Below are positions 1 to 4,858 of a stretch of 23,042 nt of DNA, piece after piece (within the stretch, counting starts at the first letter, position 1; each line of letters begins with the position of its first letter). The position numbers and the translations under genes were made by a program. The notes beneath the pieces were generated by a model. That model saw only the letters and a program-made list of their open reading frames with translations. It was not told the origin of the DNA and searched no databases. The DNA lies in IMG/VR virus record IMGVR_UViG_3300042368_000332, positions 1 to 23,042 of that record. One strand, given 5' to 3'. Origin of the DNA: a virus.

Positions 1-8
1 CGAGTCCA

Positions 9-380
9 ATGATCAAAGTCAACGCCATGTCTCAGGCGCAGCTAATCAAGCTGCTGCTCGACGGCACGCACACCTGCACCGAACTAGCCGAGGCAACCGG
101 TTTGCATTACGTCACCGTGCTGCACTATTGCCGGGAGCTTTACAAGGCCGGAGCCGCACACATCCATATGTGGGAGAAAGACAGCCGAGGCAGGGACTTG
201 CTCAAGGTCTACAAGTTGGGACACGGCAAGGATGCCAAGCGCCGAAAGATGAGTGCGGCAGAGCGTCAGCAGAAGTACAGAGACAAAAAGAAGCACGCTC
301 AGATGGTGCAAGTAACCACCGGGAACGGTGAGTACGAACCCCGCGCCAATGGCCGGATTGGTTACAAGGTGGCCTCGTGA
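9..380 (+). CDS. Small winged helix-turn-helix DNA-binding protein
   Basis: A 123-residue basic protein. Residues about 8-55 read as a helix-turn-helix/winged helix: LIKLLLDG, then TCTELAEATGLHYVTVLHYC as the turn and recognition helix, then a short wing (AHIHMWEKD). The second half is very basic (KDAKRRKMSAAERQQKYRDKKK, about 75-95), a style seen in small phage proteins. A role in transcription or replication control is inferred; no partner or operator can be seen. The start is uncertain: the ATG at 9 has only eight bases before it in the window and no visible ribosome site, and ATG 27 is an alternative. Its TGA overlaps the GTG of the next gene (GTGA), so it is the first visible gene of the early operon. 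Confidence 0.75.
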   Translation: MIKVNAMSQAQLIKLLLDGTHTCTELAEATGLHYVTVLHYCRELYKAGAAHIHMWEKDSRGRDLLKVYKLGHGKDAKRRKMSAAERQQKYRDKKKHAQMVQVTTGNGEYEPRANGRIGYKVAS

Positions 381-628
381 TCTCCTGCATGGGCGGTTGG
401 TGCGACCGCAGAGAAAAGTGCCTGTACTACCAATACCCTTCTATCAACCATGTCGAGCGACTATGTGAGGACGGCAGCTATGACGCATTTGTATCGAGAG
501 TTTCACTTGCGCGATCTGAGCGTGTGGAACACCTTTGTGGCCTTCGTGGGGTCGAACGCGAAAGCAATGGCCGACGGGGGGACTCCCCTTCGGCTTATCG
601 TCACCACCGCAGAGACAAAGAGGAATAG
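377..628 (+). CDS. Small four-cysteine phage protein, tail overlapping ninB
   Basis: An 83-residue reading frame with a GTG start inside the stop of the preceding gene (GTGA overlap). The N-terminal ~45 residues look genuine: cysteines at 4, 9, 15 and 30 (CMGGWC, REKC, ERLC) resemble a small metal-binding fold that I associate with short proteins of beta-proteobacterial phages. From about residue 35 the frame runs 149 bases inside ninB in another phase, and its sequence turns Arg/Ser/Gly-rich with no recognisable family character. So the start and N-terminus are well supported but the true end is less so: either the tail is overprinted on ninB or a base has been lost or gained that removed an earlier stop. 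Function unknown. Confidence 0.55.
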   Translation: MISCMGGWCDRREKCLYYQYPSINHVERLCEDGSYDAFVSRVSLARSERVEHLCGLRGVERESNGRRGDSPSAYRHHRRDKEE

Positions 629-890
629 CGAACAAAACAAAAGGTATTGGGGACTTGTCCTAAAGACCATTGCCGCGACCGCTTGGGTGCAGGGCAAGCA
701 GCACTCAGCCGATGTGTGGCATGAGTTCTTTGCTAGAAAGTTTGGCGTATGTGAGGACGTGACCTTGCCGGACGGTGAGGTCGTCAGTCGCCGTAGAAGT
801 ACGACAGACATGAGCGTGTCGGAGTTCACTACCTACATGAACGAAGTCGAGTCTTACGCCGTGCAGAGCTTGGGGGTGGTCTTTGAATAA
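480..890 (+). CDS. ninB: NinB-family recombination protein
   Basis: 136 residues from ATG 480. That start is preferred over ATG 450 because a GAGG-type ribosome site lies about nine bases upstream and the protein then begins like NinB (MTHLYREFHLRD). Family signature: KRNSEQNKRYW near residues 44-54, followed by a helical segment (WVQGKQHSADVWHEFFARKFG) and a C-terminal STTDMSVSEFTTYMNEVE stretch, matching the NinB (lambda Orf/NinB) layout and usual length of about 140 residues. Lambda NinB/Orf is a single-strand DNA binding recombination mediator that helps the annealing pathway bypass RecFOR; the same job is inferred here because ERF, YqaJ and SSB lie downstream. The stop overlaps the TTG start of the next gene by eight bases. 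Confidence 0.85.
   Translation: MTHLYREFHLRDLSVWNTFVAFVGSNAKAMADGGTPLRLIVTTAETKRNSEQNKRYWGLVLKTIAATAWVQGKQHSADVWHEFFARKFGVCEDVTLPDGEVVSRRRSTTDMSVSEFTTYMNEVESYAVQSLGVVFE
570..594 (+). other. Strong GC hairpin inside ninB
   Basis: GCCGA at 570-574 pairs with TCGGC at 590-594; inside, a GGGG run (576-581) pairs with CCCC (585-588). No T tract follows, so it is not a normal terminator. It lies where ninB and the preceding small gene overlap and could slow ribosomes or polymerase, or be a by-product of coding. Confidence 0.4.
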
Positions 891-1188
891 GTATCCTTAT
901 GTGCGTAGCAAGCGCATCCTTGAGTTCTGCCGCACGGTGCCTTGTCAGTCGTGTGGAGTGTCGGACGGCACTGTGGTCGCAGCGCACTCCAACCAAAGCA
1001 TTCACGGCAAGGGCATGGGCATCAAGGCTTCAGACCAATTTGTAGCTGCGATGTGCCGCGCCTGCCATTACGAGATCGACCAAGGCAGAGCGTCTTTCGA
1101 GGGCAAGCTGATGATTTGGAATGCAGCACATGAGCGAACCAAGACCCTTCTCAAACGCGCAGGACTGTGGCCCGATGAGCAACCCTGA
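883..1188 (+). CDS. HNH/treble-clef nuclease-like protein (DUF1364-like)
   Basis: 101 residues from a TTG codon at 883, chosen because a strong GGGGGTGG ribosome site sits at 872-879 and the start overlaps the ninB stop. Metal-binding pattern: C21-x2-C24, AAHSN (33-37), then C58-x2-C61-H62 with E64 and D66. The CxxC...AH...CxxCHxExD order is that of small phage treble-clef/HNH-fold proteins such as DUF1364 (in the class of lambda nin-region proteins). Nuclease activity is inferred from this fold; the family is poorly characterised. It sits between NinB and a Vsr-like nuclease in the recombination block and overlaps the latter by 14 bases. Confidence 0.7.
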   Translation: MNKYPYVRSKRILEFCRTVPCQSCGVSDGTVVAAHSNQSIHGKGMGIKASDQFVAAMCRACHYEIDQGRASFEGKLMIWNAAHERTKTLLKRAGLWPDEQP

Positions 1189-1495
1189 AGAACTATTCGC
1201 CCTGCACCTTCGCGCCATGCGAATCATGCCCCCGGTGCGAGAGTACAAGTTCCATCCCAAGCGCCGGTGGAGGCTCGACTTCGCGTGGCCTGATGACCTG
1301 ATCGCCGTCGAGATCGAAGGTGGCGTGTGGACGGGTGGGAGGCACACGACAGGCGTGGGCTTCACGCTTGACTGCGAGAAGTACGCCGAGGCGATCTGTC
1401 GGGGTTGGACGATCCTGCGGGTCACGAGTGGACAGGTCAGCAACGGACAGGCGATTGATTGGCTTACTAGGGTTTTCACCCTTAAAACACGCTAA
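1175..1495 (+). CDS. Vsr/DUF559-like endonuclease
   Basis: 106 residues from ATG 1175, with AGGA ten bases upstream; an earlier in-frame ATG at 1121 lies deep in the previous gene and lacks a good site. The core reads EYKFHPKRRWRLDFAWPD (residues 23-40), AVEIEGG (44-50), TGGRHTTGVGF (53-63), DCEKYAEAICRGW (66-78), ILRVTSGQV (80-88). This is the small PD-(D/E)XK fold of Vsr and DUF559 proteins, with D35 and the E46/E48 pair as likely metal ligands. Vsr nicks DNA at T:G mismatches; phage relatives are simply annotated as endonuclease-domain proteins and their substrate is unknown. It is coupled to the HNH-like gene upstream and followed by the first clear gap of the early block. Confidence 0.8.
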   Translation: MSNPEELFALHLRAMRIMPPVREYKFHPKRRWRLDFAWPDDLIAVEIEGGVWTGGRHTTGVGFTLDCEKYAEAICRGWTILRVTSGQVSNGQAIDWLTRVFTLKTR

Positions 1496-1528
1496 CATCT
1501 GACGACAATAGAGCTTTTACGGGACTAA

Positions 1529-1666
1529 ATGATGACGCTTTCACCTAACAAACAAAAGAACCCCCTTGGTTGGCCTTTCGGAGCCTTACCACCCAAGGTG
1601 CTGTCGCGCCTGCTTGCCGAGCAGAAACGCGACAAGATTGCCAAGGCTCCACCCGCACCCTTCTAA
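1529..1666 (+). CDS. Small hypothetical protein (45 aa)
   Basis: An open frame starting with two consecutive ATG codons at 1529 and ending with TAA at 1664-1666. It fills most of the 185-base gap between the Vsr-like nuclease and the ERF gene. The product begins MMTLSPNKQKNPLGWPFG and ends in a Lys/Ala/Pro-rich stretch (KAPPAPF). The only ribosome-site candidate is GGGA, about six bases before the first ATG, which is weak. The LGWPFGALPPKVLSRL segment looks like real protein sequence rather than random translation, but I do not recognise a family. The 33 bases before it show no convincing promoter. Confidence 0.45.
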   Translation: MMTLSPNKQKNPLGWPFGALPPKVLSRLLAEQKRDKIAKAPPAPF

Positions 1667-1680
1667 GTGAAAGACAAGAC

Positions 1681-2319
1681 ATGGAAAAACAGAACGTCTA
1701 TCAATTGATTTCCGCAGTAGCAGGAGAGCTATCAAACGCCGGAATCAAGAAAACGCAGCGAAACAATCAAGGCACGGGATACAACTTCCGAGGCATTGAC
1801 GATGTTTACAACGCAATCGGCCCGCTGTTGGCAAAGCATGGATTGAGCATCCTTCCGCGCACTCTTTCGCGGGATTGTGTTGAGCGCACAAGTGGTCAGG
1901 GCAGAGCCTTGTTTTATGTGACCGTGGACATGGAATTCGACTTTGTAAGCGCCCATGACGGTAGCAAACACACGGTCAAGATGTATGGCGAAGCAATGGA
2001 CTCGGGGGATAAGGCGACCAATAAGGCCATGAGCGCCGCGTACAAGTACGCAATGTTCCAAGCCTTTTGTATTCCAACTGAAGGCGACAACGATGCCGAC
2101 TCATCGACGCATGAAGTTGCATCACGCAACGCGCCTTCTGATGATGCCTACGCCGCTTTTGAGCGTCAGTGGCTACCCATGCTCCAAGACGCTGCAATGG
2201 AAGGCGTAGCGGCCCTAAATAAGCAGTTTGCGGCCATGCCCAACACGGGACAGAAGCGTGCTTTGTGGGCAGCGCATGGGCCTTCCCTTAAGAACGCAGC
2301 AGAGAAGGCAGGCGCATGA
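1681..2319 (+). CDS. erf: ERF-family single-strand annealing recombinase
   Basis: 212 residues from ATG 1681 (the open frame extends upstream, but this start gives a normal ERF N-terminus, MEKQNVYQLISAVAGEL). Hallmarks of the P22 Erf family: GYNFRGIDDVYNAIGPLL (33-50), followed by a beta segment, then GEAMDSGDKATNKAMSAA (103-120) and YKYAMFQAFCIPTEGD (121-136). The C-terminal ~70 residues are a variable region. ERF proteins form rings that anneal complementary single strands during phage recombination and genome circularisation. The companion exonuclease (YqaJ) and SSB lie just downstream in the same operon, so this is the annealing half of a two-component recombination system. Its stop overlaps the next start (ATGA). 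Confidence 0.92.
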   Translation: MEKQNVYQLISAVAGELSNAGIKKTQRNNQGTGYNFRGIDDVYNAIGPLLAKHGLSILPRTLSRDCVERTSGQGRALFYVTVDMEFDFVSAHDGSKHTVKMYGEAMDSGDKATNKAMSAAYKYAMFQAFCIPTEGDNDADSSTHEVASRNAPSDDAYAAFERQWLPMLQDAAMEGVAALNKQFAAMPNTGQKRALWAAHGPSLKNAAEKAGA

Positions 2320-2543
2320 TGATGAAGGTATATGACGGTGGGCCTGCGTTTCCCCAAGAGCGCACATTGCCTTGCGGGTCACATGAAGAATGCGAAGGGC
2401 TTTCGATGAGGGATTACTTTGCCGCACAAGCGTTAACCGGCATTTGCGCGAATCAGGACAACCGTATGTACGGAAGTTCTATGGAGTTTGCTAGAGCTTG
2501 TTACAGGCTTGCAGACGCGATGATTGCGGCAAGGAGGCAATGA
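2316..2543 (+). CDS. Small conserved phage protein of unknown function
   Basis: 75 residues, ATG overlapping the ERF stop by four bases (ATGA), and its own stop overlapping the YqaJ start in the same way. The product has a recognisable phage style: YDGGPAFP near the N-terminus, GLSMRDYFAAQALTG (about 28-42) and a terminal RLADAMIAARR helix. Short proteins with GxSxRDYFAAxAL and a final ADAMxxAR helix are frequent in phage recombination/replication blocks, but I know of no assigned function. No membrane segment or metal site is seen. Confidence 0.75.
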   Translation: MMMKVYDGGPAFPQERTLPCGSHEECEGLSMRDYFAAQALTGICANQDNRMYGSSMEFARACYRLADAMIAARRQ

Positions 2544-3145
2544 TGGAACAGAAGTCACCTGAATGGTTCGCCGCCCGTCTAGGCAAGGCCACCGCCTCTC
2601 GAATTGCTGATGTGATGGCAAAGACAAAGACCGGCTACGGAGCGTCGCGGGAGAACTACCTGATGGAGCTTGCCCTAGAGCGCATCACCAATGCTCAAGC
2701 GCCGTCGTTTATGAACGCCGCGATGCAGTGGGGTGTTGATCAGGAACCCGCAGCCCGGTCAGCGTATGAGTCCACAACAGGAAACTTCGTGACCGAGGTC
2801 GGGATGATCGACCATCCCACGATCCCCATGTCCGGGGCATCGCCCGACGGGTTTGTCGGGGACGATGGGCTAATCGAGATCAAGTGCCCCGAGTCCAAGC
2901 AGCACCTGAAGAACCTGTCCACCCGCAAGCCTGACACGAAGTACGTCTATCAGATGCAGTGGCAGATGGCGTGTACGGGTCGGAAGTTTTGCGAATTCGT
3001 GAGCTATGACCCCCGTTTCCCTGACCACCTTCAACTGATGATTGTTAGGGTTGACCGCGATGACGCACTGATCGCGGAGATTGAGAAGGAAGTGCGTTTG
3101 TTTCTAGATGAAGTGACCAAGATGGTCGAAAGGATTTCCCAATGA
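2540..3145 (+). CDS. YqaJ-family viral recombinase (lambda-Exo-like exonuclease)
   Basis: 201 residues from ATG 2540; the start is fixed by a near-perfect AAGGAGG site at 2531-2537 and ATGA coupling to the preceding gene. The family pattern is clear: SPEWFAARLGKATASRIADV at the N-terminus, WGVDQEPAAR with E69, GASPDGFVGDDGLIEIKCPE with D103, E113 and K115 as the PD-(D/E)XK metal/catalytic residues, and YVYQMQWQMACTG (135-147) as the conserved Gln helix. Lambda-Exo-type enzymes digest 5'-ended strands of duplex DNA to expose 3' single strands for an annealing protein; here the partner would be the ERF protein two genes upstream. SSB follows with an ATGA overlap. Confidence 0.92.
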   Translation: MMEQKSPEWFAARLGKATASRIADVMAKTKTGYGASRENYLMELALERITNAQAPSFMNAAMQWGVDQEPAARSAYESTTGNFVTEVGMIDHPTIPMSGASPDGFVGDDGLIEIKCPESKQHLKNLSTRKPDTKYVYQMQWQMACTGRKFCEFVSYDPRFPDHLQLMIVRVDRDDALIAEIEKEVRLFLDEVTKMVERISQ

Positions 3146-3543
3146 TGAAGCTAATTGGAGTCGGTCGCATCGGTAAAGATGTCGAACTGCGCCGCACGGC
3201 AGGTGGTGAGCCGGTCGCCAACATTTCCCTTGCGTGGAATTACGGCATGAAGGATCAAACCGGCAAGATGCCCTCTCAGTGGGTAGACGCCACGCTATTC
3301 GGCAAACGCGCCGAGTCGCTTGCGCCCTACCTCAAGAAAGGCGTGACGCTGTTCGTGGACCTGAAGGATGTCCATGTGAAGACCTTTAAGGGCAACGACG
3401 GCAATCAAAAGAGCAGCTTGACCGGCATCGTGGACAGCGTTGCCTTTGCCGGGGACAGGCTTAAAGAGTCCCCACCTTCCGCGTCGGGTCGTCGCCATGA
3501 CCCCGACAACAACCCTGAAATCTTTGACGAGGTGCCTTTCTGA
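3142..3543 (+). CDS. ssb: Single-stranded DNA-binding protein
   Basis: 133 residues. An OB-fold SSB: MMKLIGVGRIGKDVELRRTA, then GEPVANISLAWN, QWVDATLFGKRAESLAPYLKKG (46-67) and the beta-strand VTLFVDLKDVHVKTFKG. The short low-complexity linker (SPPSASGRRHDPDNN) leads to an acidic-hydrophobic C-terminal tip, IFDEVPF, equivalent to the DDIPF tip by which SSBs recruit other repair proteins. It lacks the longer linker of host SSB. The start overlaps the YqaJ stop (ATGA) and its stop overlaps the next start by one base, so it is translated together with the recombination pair and would protect the strands they expose. Confidence 0.93.
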   Translation: MMKLIGVGRIGKDVELRRTAGGEPVANISLAWNYGMKDQTGKMPSQWVDATLFGKRAESLAPYLKKGVTLFVDLKDVHVKTFKGNDGNQKSSLTGIVDSVAFAGDRLKESPPSASGRRHDPDNNPEIFDEVPF

Positions 3544-3743
3544 TGAAAACTCTATTCATTCTCCTCATCGCCGCCGCCAACCTCTCGCCGGTTGTGGCCT
3601 TCGCCCGTGCGGGTACGCTGATTTCTTGTGAGGGCATCAGCACCGCGCAAGGTTATCGGTATGTCGGGACGTACTGTGTGGACTATCAATGCAAGTACAC
3701 CACCACCCGCGTGTTCACTTCTTACTGCCCGTTCAGCCTCTGA
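3543..3743 (+). CDS. Small secreted/periplasmic four-cysteine peptide
   Basis: 66 residues, ATG sharing a base with the SSB stop (TGATG). Residues 1-21 are a textbook signal peptide: MKTL, a hydrophobic core FILLIAAANL, then a likely cleavage after VVAFA. The mature ~45 residues contain four cysteines (29, 45, 50, 62), enough for two disulfides once exported, and many Tyr/Thr residues. No lipobox. Function is not recognisable. Its place in the early operon, rather than the lysis cassette, allows an envelope role early in infection such as superinfection exclusion, but that is inference only. Confidence 0.7.
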   Translation: MKTLFILLIAAANLSPVVAFARAGTLISCEGISTAQGYRYVGTYCVDYQCKYTTTRVFTSYCPFSL

Positions 3744-3745
3744 CC

Positions 3746-3898
3746 ATGAAATCATCACACTACAAGACACCCCGCACGATGGCCGAATGCGAGTTCGTGG
3801 TCGGTTACCCAATCATTGAGCAACACAACTCGAGCGAATGGCGCATGGCCGCCGTTTGCATCGGAGTCGTCTTGGCAATCCTTTGGATATTTAGATGA
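3746..3898 (+). CDS. Small single-TM protein (50 aa)
   Basis: A 50-residue frame with ATG 3746, two bases after the previous stop, ending in a TGA that overlaps the next start (ATGA at 3895). The N-terminal half is soluble (MKSSHYKTPRTMAECEF, with GYPIIEQH following); the C-terminal half MAAVCIGVVLAILWIF is a clear membrane-spanning helix ending in Arg. KTPRTMAECEF resembles the start of other tiny phage proteins, and exact coupling on both sides argues that it is real. Predicted to sit in the inner membrane with the N-terminus cytoplasmic; function unknown. Confidence 0.65.
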   Translation: MKSSHYKTPRTMAECEFVVGYPIIEQHNSSEWRMAAVCIGVVLAILWIFR

Positions 3899-4323
3899 GA
3901 CAACTCTACGAAACTCAGAAGCATCTGAGCGTAGAGCAACAGATAGCGGATCGGTTCGCTGAAAGGGCGCAGAGCCACCTGATGAAGCTGCCGATTCGCT
4001 ATCACCTTGACTACGCAATGACGCGAGGCGAAAGAGTCTTGGCGTTTGTGGAAATCAAGACCACGAAGTACGACATTGAGACACATGACCGCTATGGAGG
4101 GTTCAAGGTCAGTTTTGCCAAGTGGTCAGCAGCAGAGCAGATGTGCCGGGTCGCTAAGTTGCCCTTCTACCTTGTGGTTGGCTTTCCTGATTGCATTGGC
4201 TATACCAAGACCATAGACTTTTCCCATGACGGGATCGTGTGGTGGGGCAGACAAGACCGAAGTGACTCTCAGGACATGGAACCGGCGGTCAAGCTAAACA
4301 TGACGCGATTCATGGGGCTGTGA
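3895..4323 (+). CDS. PD-(D/E)XK nuclease-like phage protein
   Basis: 142 residues, ATGA-coupled to the mini-membrane gene. The first half shows the order expected of a PD-(D/E)XK nuclease core: a helix with a Glu (E14, LSVEQQIADRFAER), D39 in YHLDYAM, then AFVEIKTTKYD with E53 and K55, then GGFKVSFAKWSAAEQM and a hydrophobic strand FYLVVGFPD. D39-x13-E53-x-K55 is a typical active-site spacing. I infer a nuclease or nuclease-fold protein; it could also be an inactive relative. There is no extra DNA-binding domain. It would be the fourth nuclease-like gene in this early block. Confidence 0.6.
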   Translation: MRQLYETQKHLSVEQQIADRFAERAQSHLMKLPIRYHLDYAMTRGERVLAFVEIKTTKYDIETHDRYGGFKVSFAKWSAAEQMCRVAKLPFYLVVGFPDCIGYTKTIDFSHDGIVWWGRQDRSDSQDMEPAVKLNMTRFMGL

Positions 4324-4514
4324 TGAACTACAAGAAACGAATAGACGAAACGCACAAGCTCGCAGATGTTTTGCTCAACAAAATCTACGACGAAGCAAAA
4401 GCCATTTGTCCTGACGATGACATCTCAAGGCTAAACCGCGAAATCGGTATGCTTCATGGAACCATCCGAAACCTGATGATTGACCTTGAGTTGTCCAAAG
4501 ATGAAGTGCCCTGA
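4323..4514 (+). CDS. Small helical hypothetical protein
   Basis: 63 residues from ATG 4323, which shares one base with the preceding stop (TGATG); GTG 4320 directly before it is an alternative that adds one residue. The product is charged and mainly helical (MNYKKRIDETHKLADVLLNK, later DISRLNREIGMLHGTIRNL), possibly a short coiled coil. No motif or family recognised. Its last 14 bases overlap the start of the zinc-ribbon gene. Confidence 0.6.
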   Translation: MNYKKRIDETHKLADVLLNKIYDEAKAICPDDDISRLNREIGMLHGTIRNLMIDLELSKDEVP

Positions 4515-4773
4515 GTGTGGTTTGTTCCTTCGCACCCTTGAGACAAGGAAGACAGAGCAGTGGACAAGGCGCAGCCGAATGTGCAAGAACAAACACAAGG
4601 TCTTGACCCGTCAGAAGCCCGGACAGGCCGAGACTATCGTGCGTCTGAGCAATTTCGCGCCGAGTGCGAAGCCCGCTACGTCCTTGCCAAACCCCTTGCA
4701 GAGCGTCGGGAGTATCTTCGCGGTGTGGAGGAACACCGAGGGATTACAGGCCGCAAGTACCTTGAGCGAGTGA
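4501..4773 (+). CDS. Phage zinc-ribbon protein with out-of-frame-like tail
   Basis: 90 residues from ATG 4501. The N-terminal ~38 residues look like a zinc ribbon: MKCPECG with C3 and C6, a basic strand (TRRSRMCKNKHKVLTRQ) with C28 and H32 as the other ligands. Similar small CxxC...CxNxH proteins (NrdR- or Ogr-like ribbons) occur in phage early regions and probably bind nucleic acid. From about residue 40 onward the frame lies inside the following gene in a different phase and reads as Ser/Ala/Pro-rich sequence without family character. The N-terminus is well supported; the tail may be overprinted or the result of an indel that removed the original stop. Confidence 0.6.
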   Translation: MKCPECGLFLRTLETRKTEQWTRRSRMCKNKHKVLTRQKPGQAETIVRLSNFAPSAKPATSLPNPLQSVGSIFAVWRNTEGLQAASTLSE

Positions 4774-4817
4774 TTCTTTCCGAGTGGCAAAAGAAAGCCC
4801 CCGCTAAGGGGGGCTAA
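4560..4817 (+). CDS. DUF7696-like small phage protein
   Basis: 85 residues from GTG 4560, with AGGAAG eight bases upstream, nested by 214 bases in the zinc-ribbon frame. The conserved-looking portion is in the second half: FRAECEARYVLAKPLAERRE (32-51), YLRGVEEHRGITGRKYLERV (52-71), then SEWQKKAPAKGG. The CEARxVL...RRxYL..VE..RG pattern matches, from memory, the DUF7696 family of beta-proteobacterial phages; the function is unknown. It is the last gene of the early operon and its final codons form the stem of the terminator that stops the opposing late transcript. Confidence 0.65.
   Translation: MDKAQPNVQEQTQGLDPSEARTGRDYRASEQFRAECEARYVLAKPLAERREYLRGVEEHRGITGRKYLERVILSEWQKKAPAKGG
4789..4815 (-). 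terminator. Rho-independent terminator of the late operon
   Basis: Read on the minus strand, GGGGGCT closes a stem with its partner AGCCCCC (arms at 4809-4815 and 4796-4802, six-base loop) and is followed at once by TTTCTTTT (4796-4789). That is a normal intrinsic terminator about 45 bases beyond the glycosyltransferase stop. On the plus strand no T tract follows, so it mainly serves the late direction. Confidence 0.7.
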
Positions 4818-4841
4818 CCCGAGAATGCCCTCAAACTCGGG
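4818..4841. other. Second hairpin in the convergent junction
   Basis: CCCGAG (4818-4823) pairs with CTCGGG (4836-4841) around a 12-base loop, directly after the early operon's last stop codon. No T tract follows on either side. It may stabilise the 3' end of the early transcript or aid Rho-dependent ending. Confidence 0.4.
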
Positions 4842-4858
4842 GGAGGAGACATCAGCAA

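Noticed and set aside
1030-1479. Minus-strand open frame (149 aa) opposite the HNH-like and Vsr-like genes
   Set aside because: Both plus-strand genes have clear active-site patterns and coupling; the minus frame has no family character.
1470-1528. Possible promoter before the small gene at 1529
   Set aside because: Only a GACAAT-like -10 was found and no -35 at correct spacing; not strong enough to report.
1570-1680. Longer start for the ERF gene
   Set aside because: The extension (37 residues, Arg/Thr-rich) overlaps a better small frame and is not ERF-like; ATG 1681 gives the normal N-terminus.
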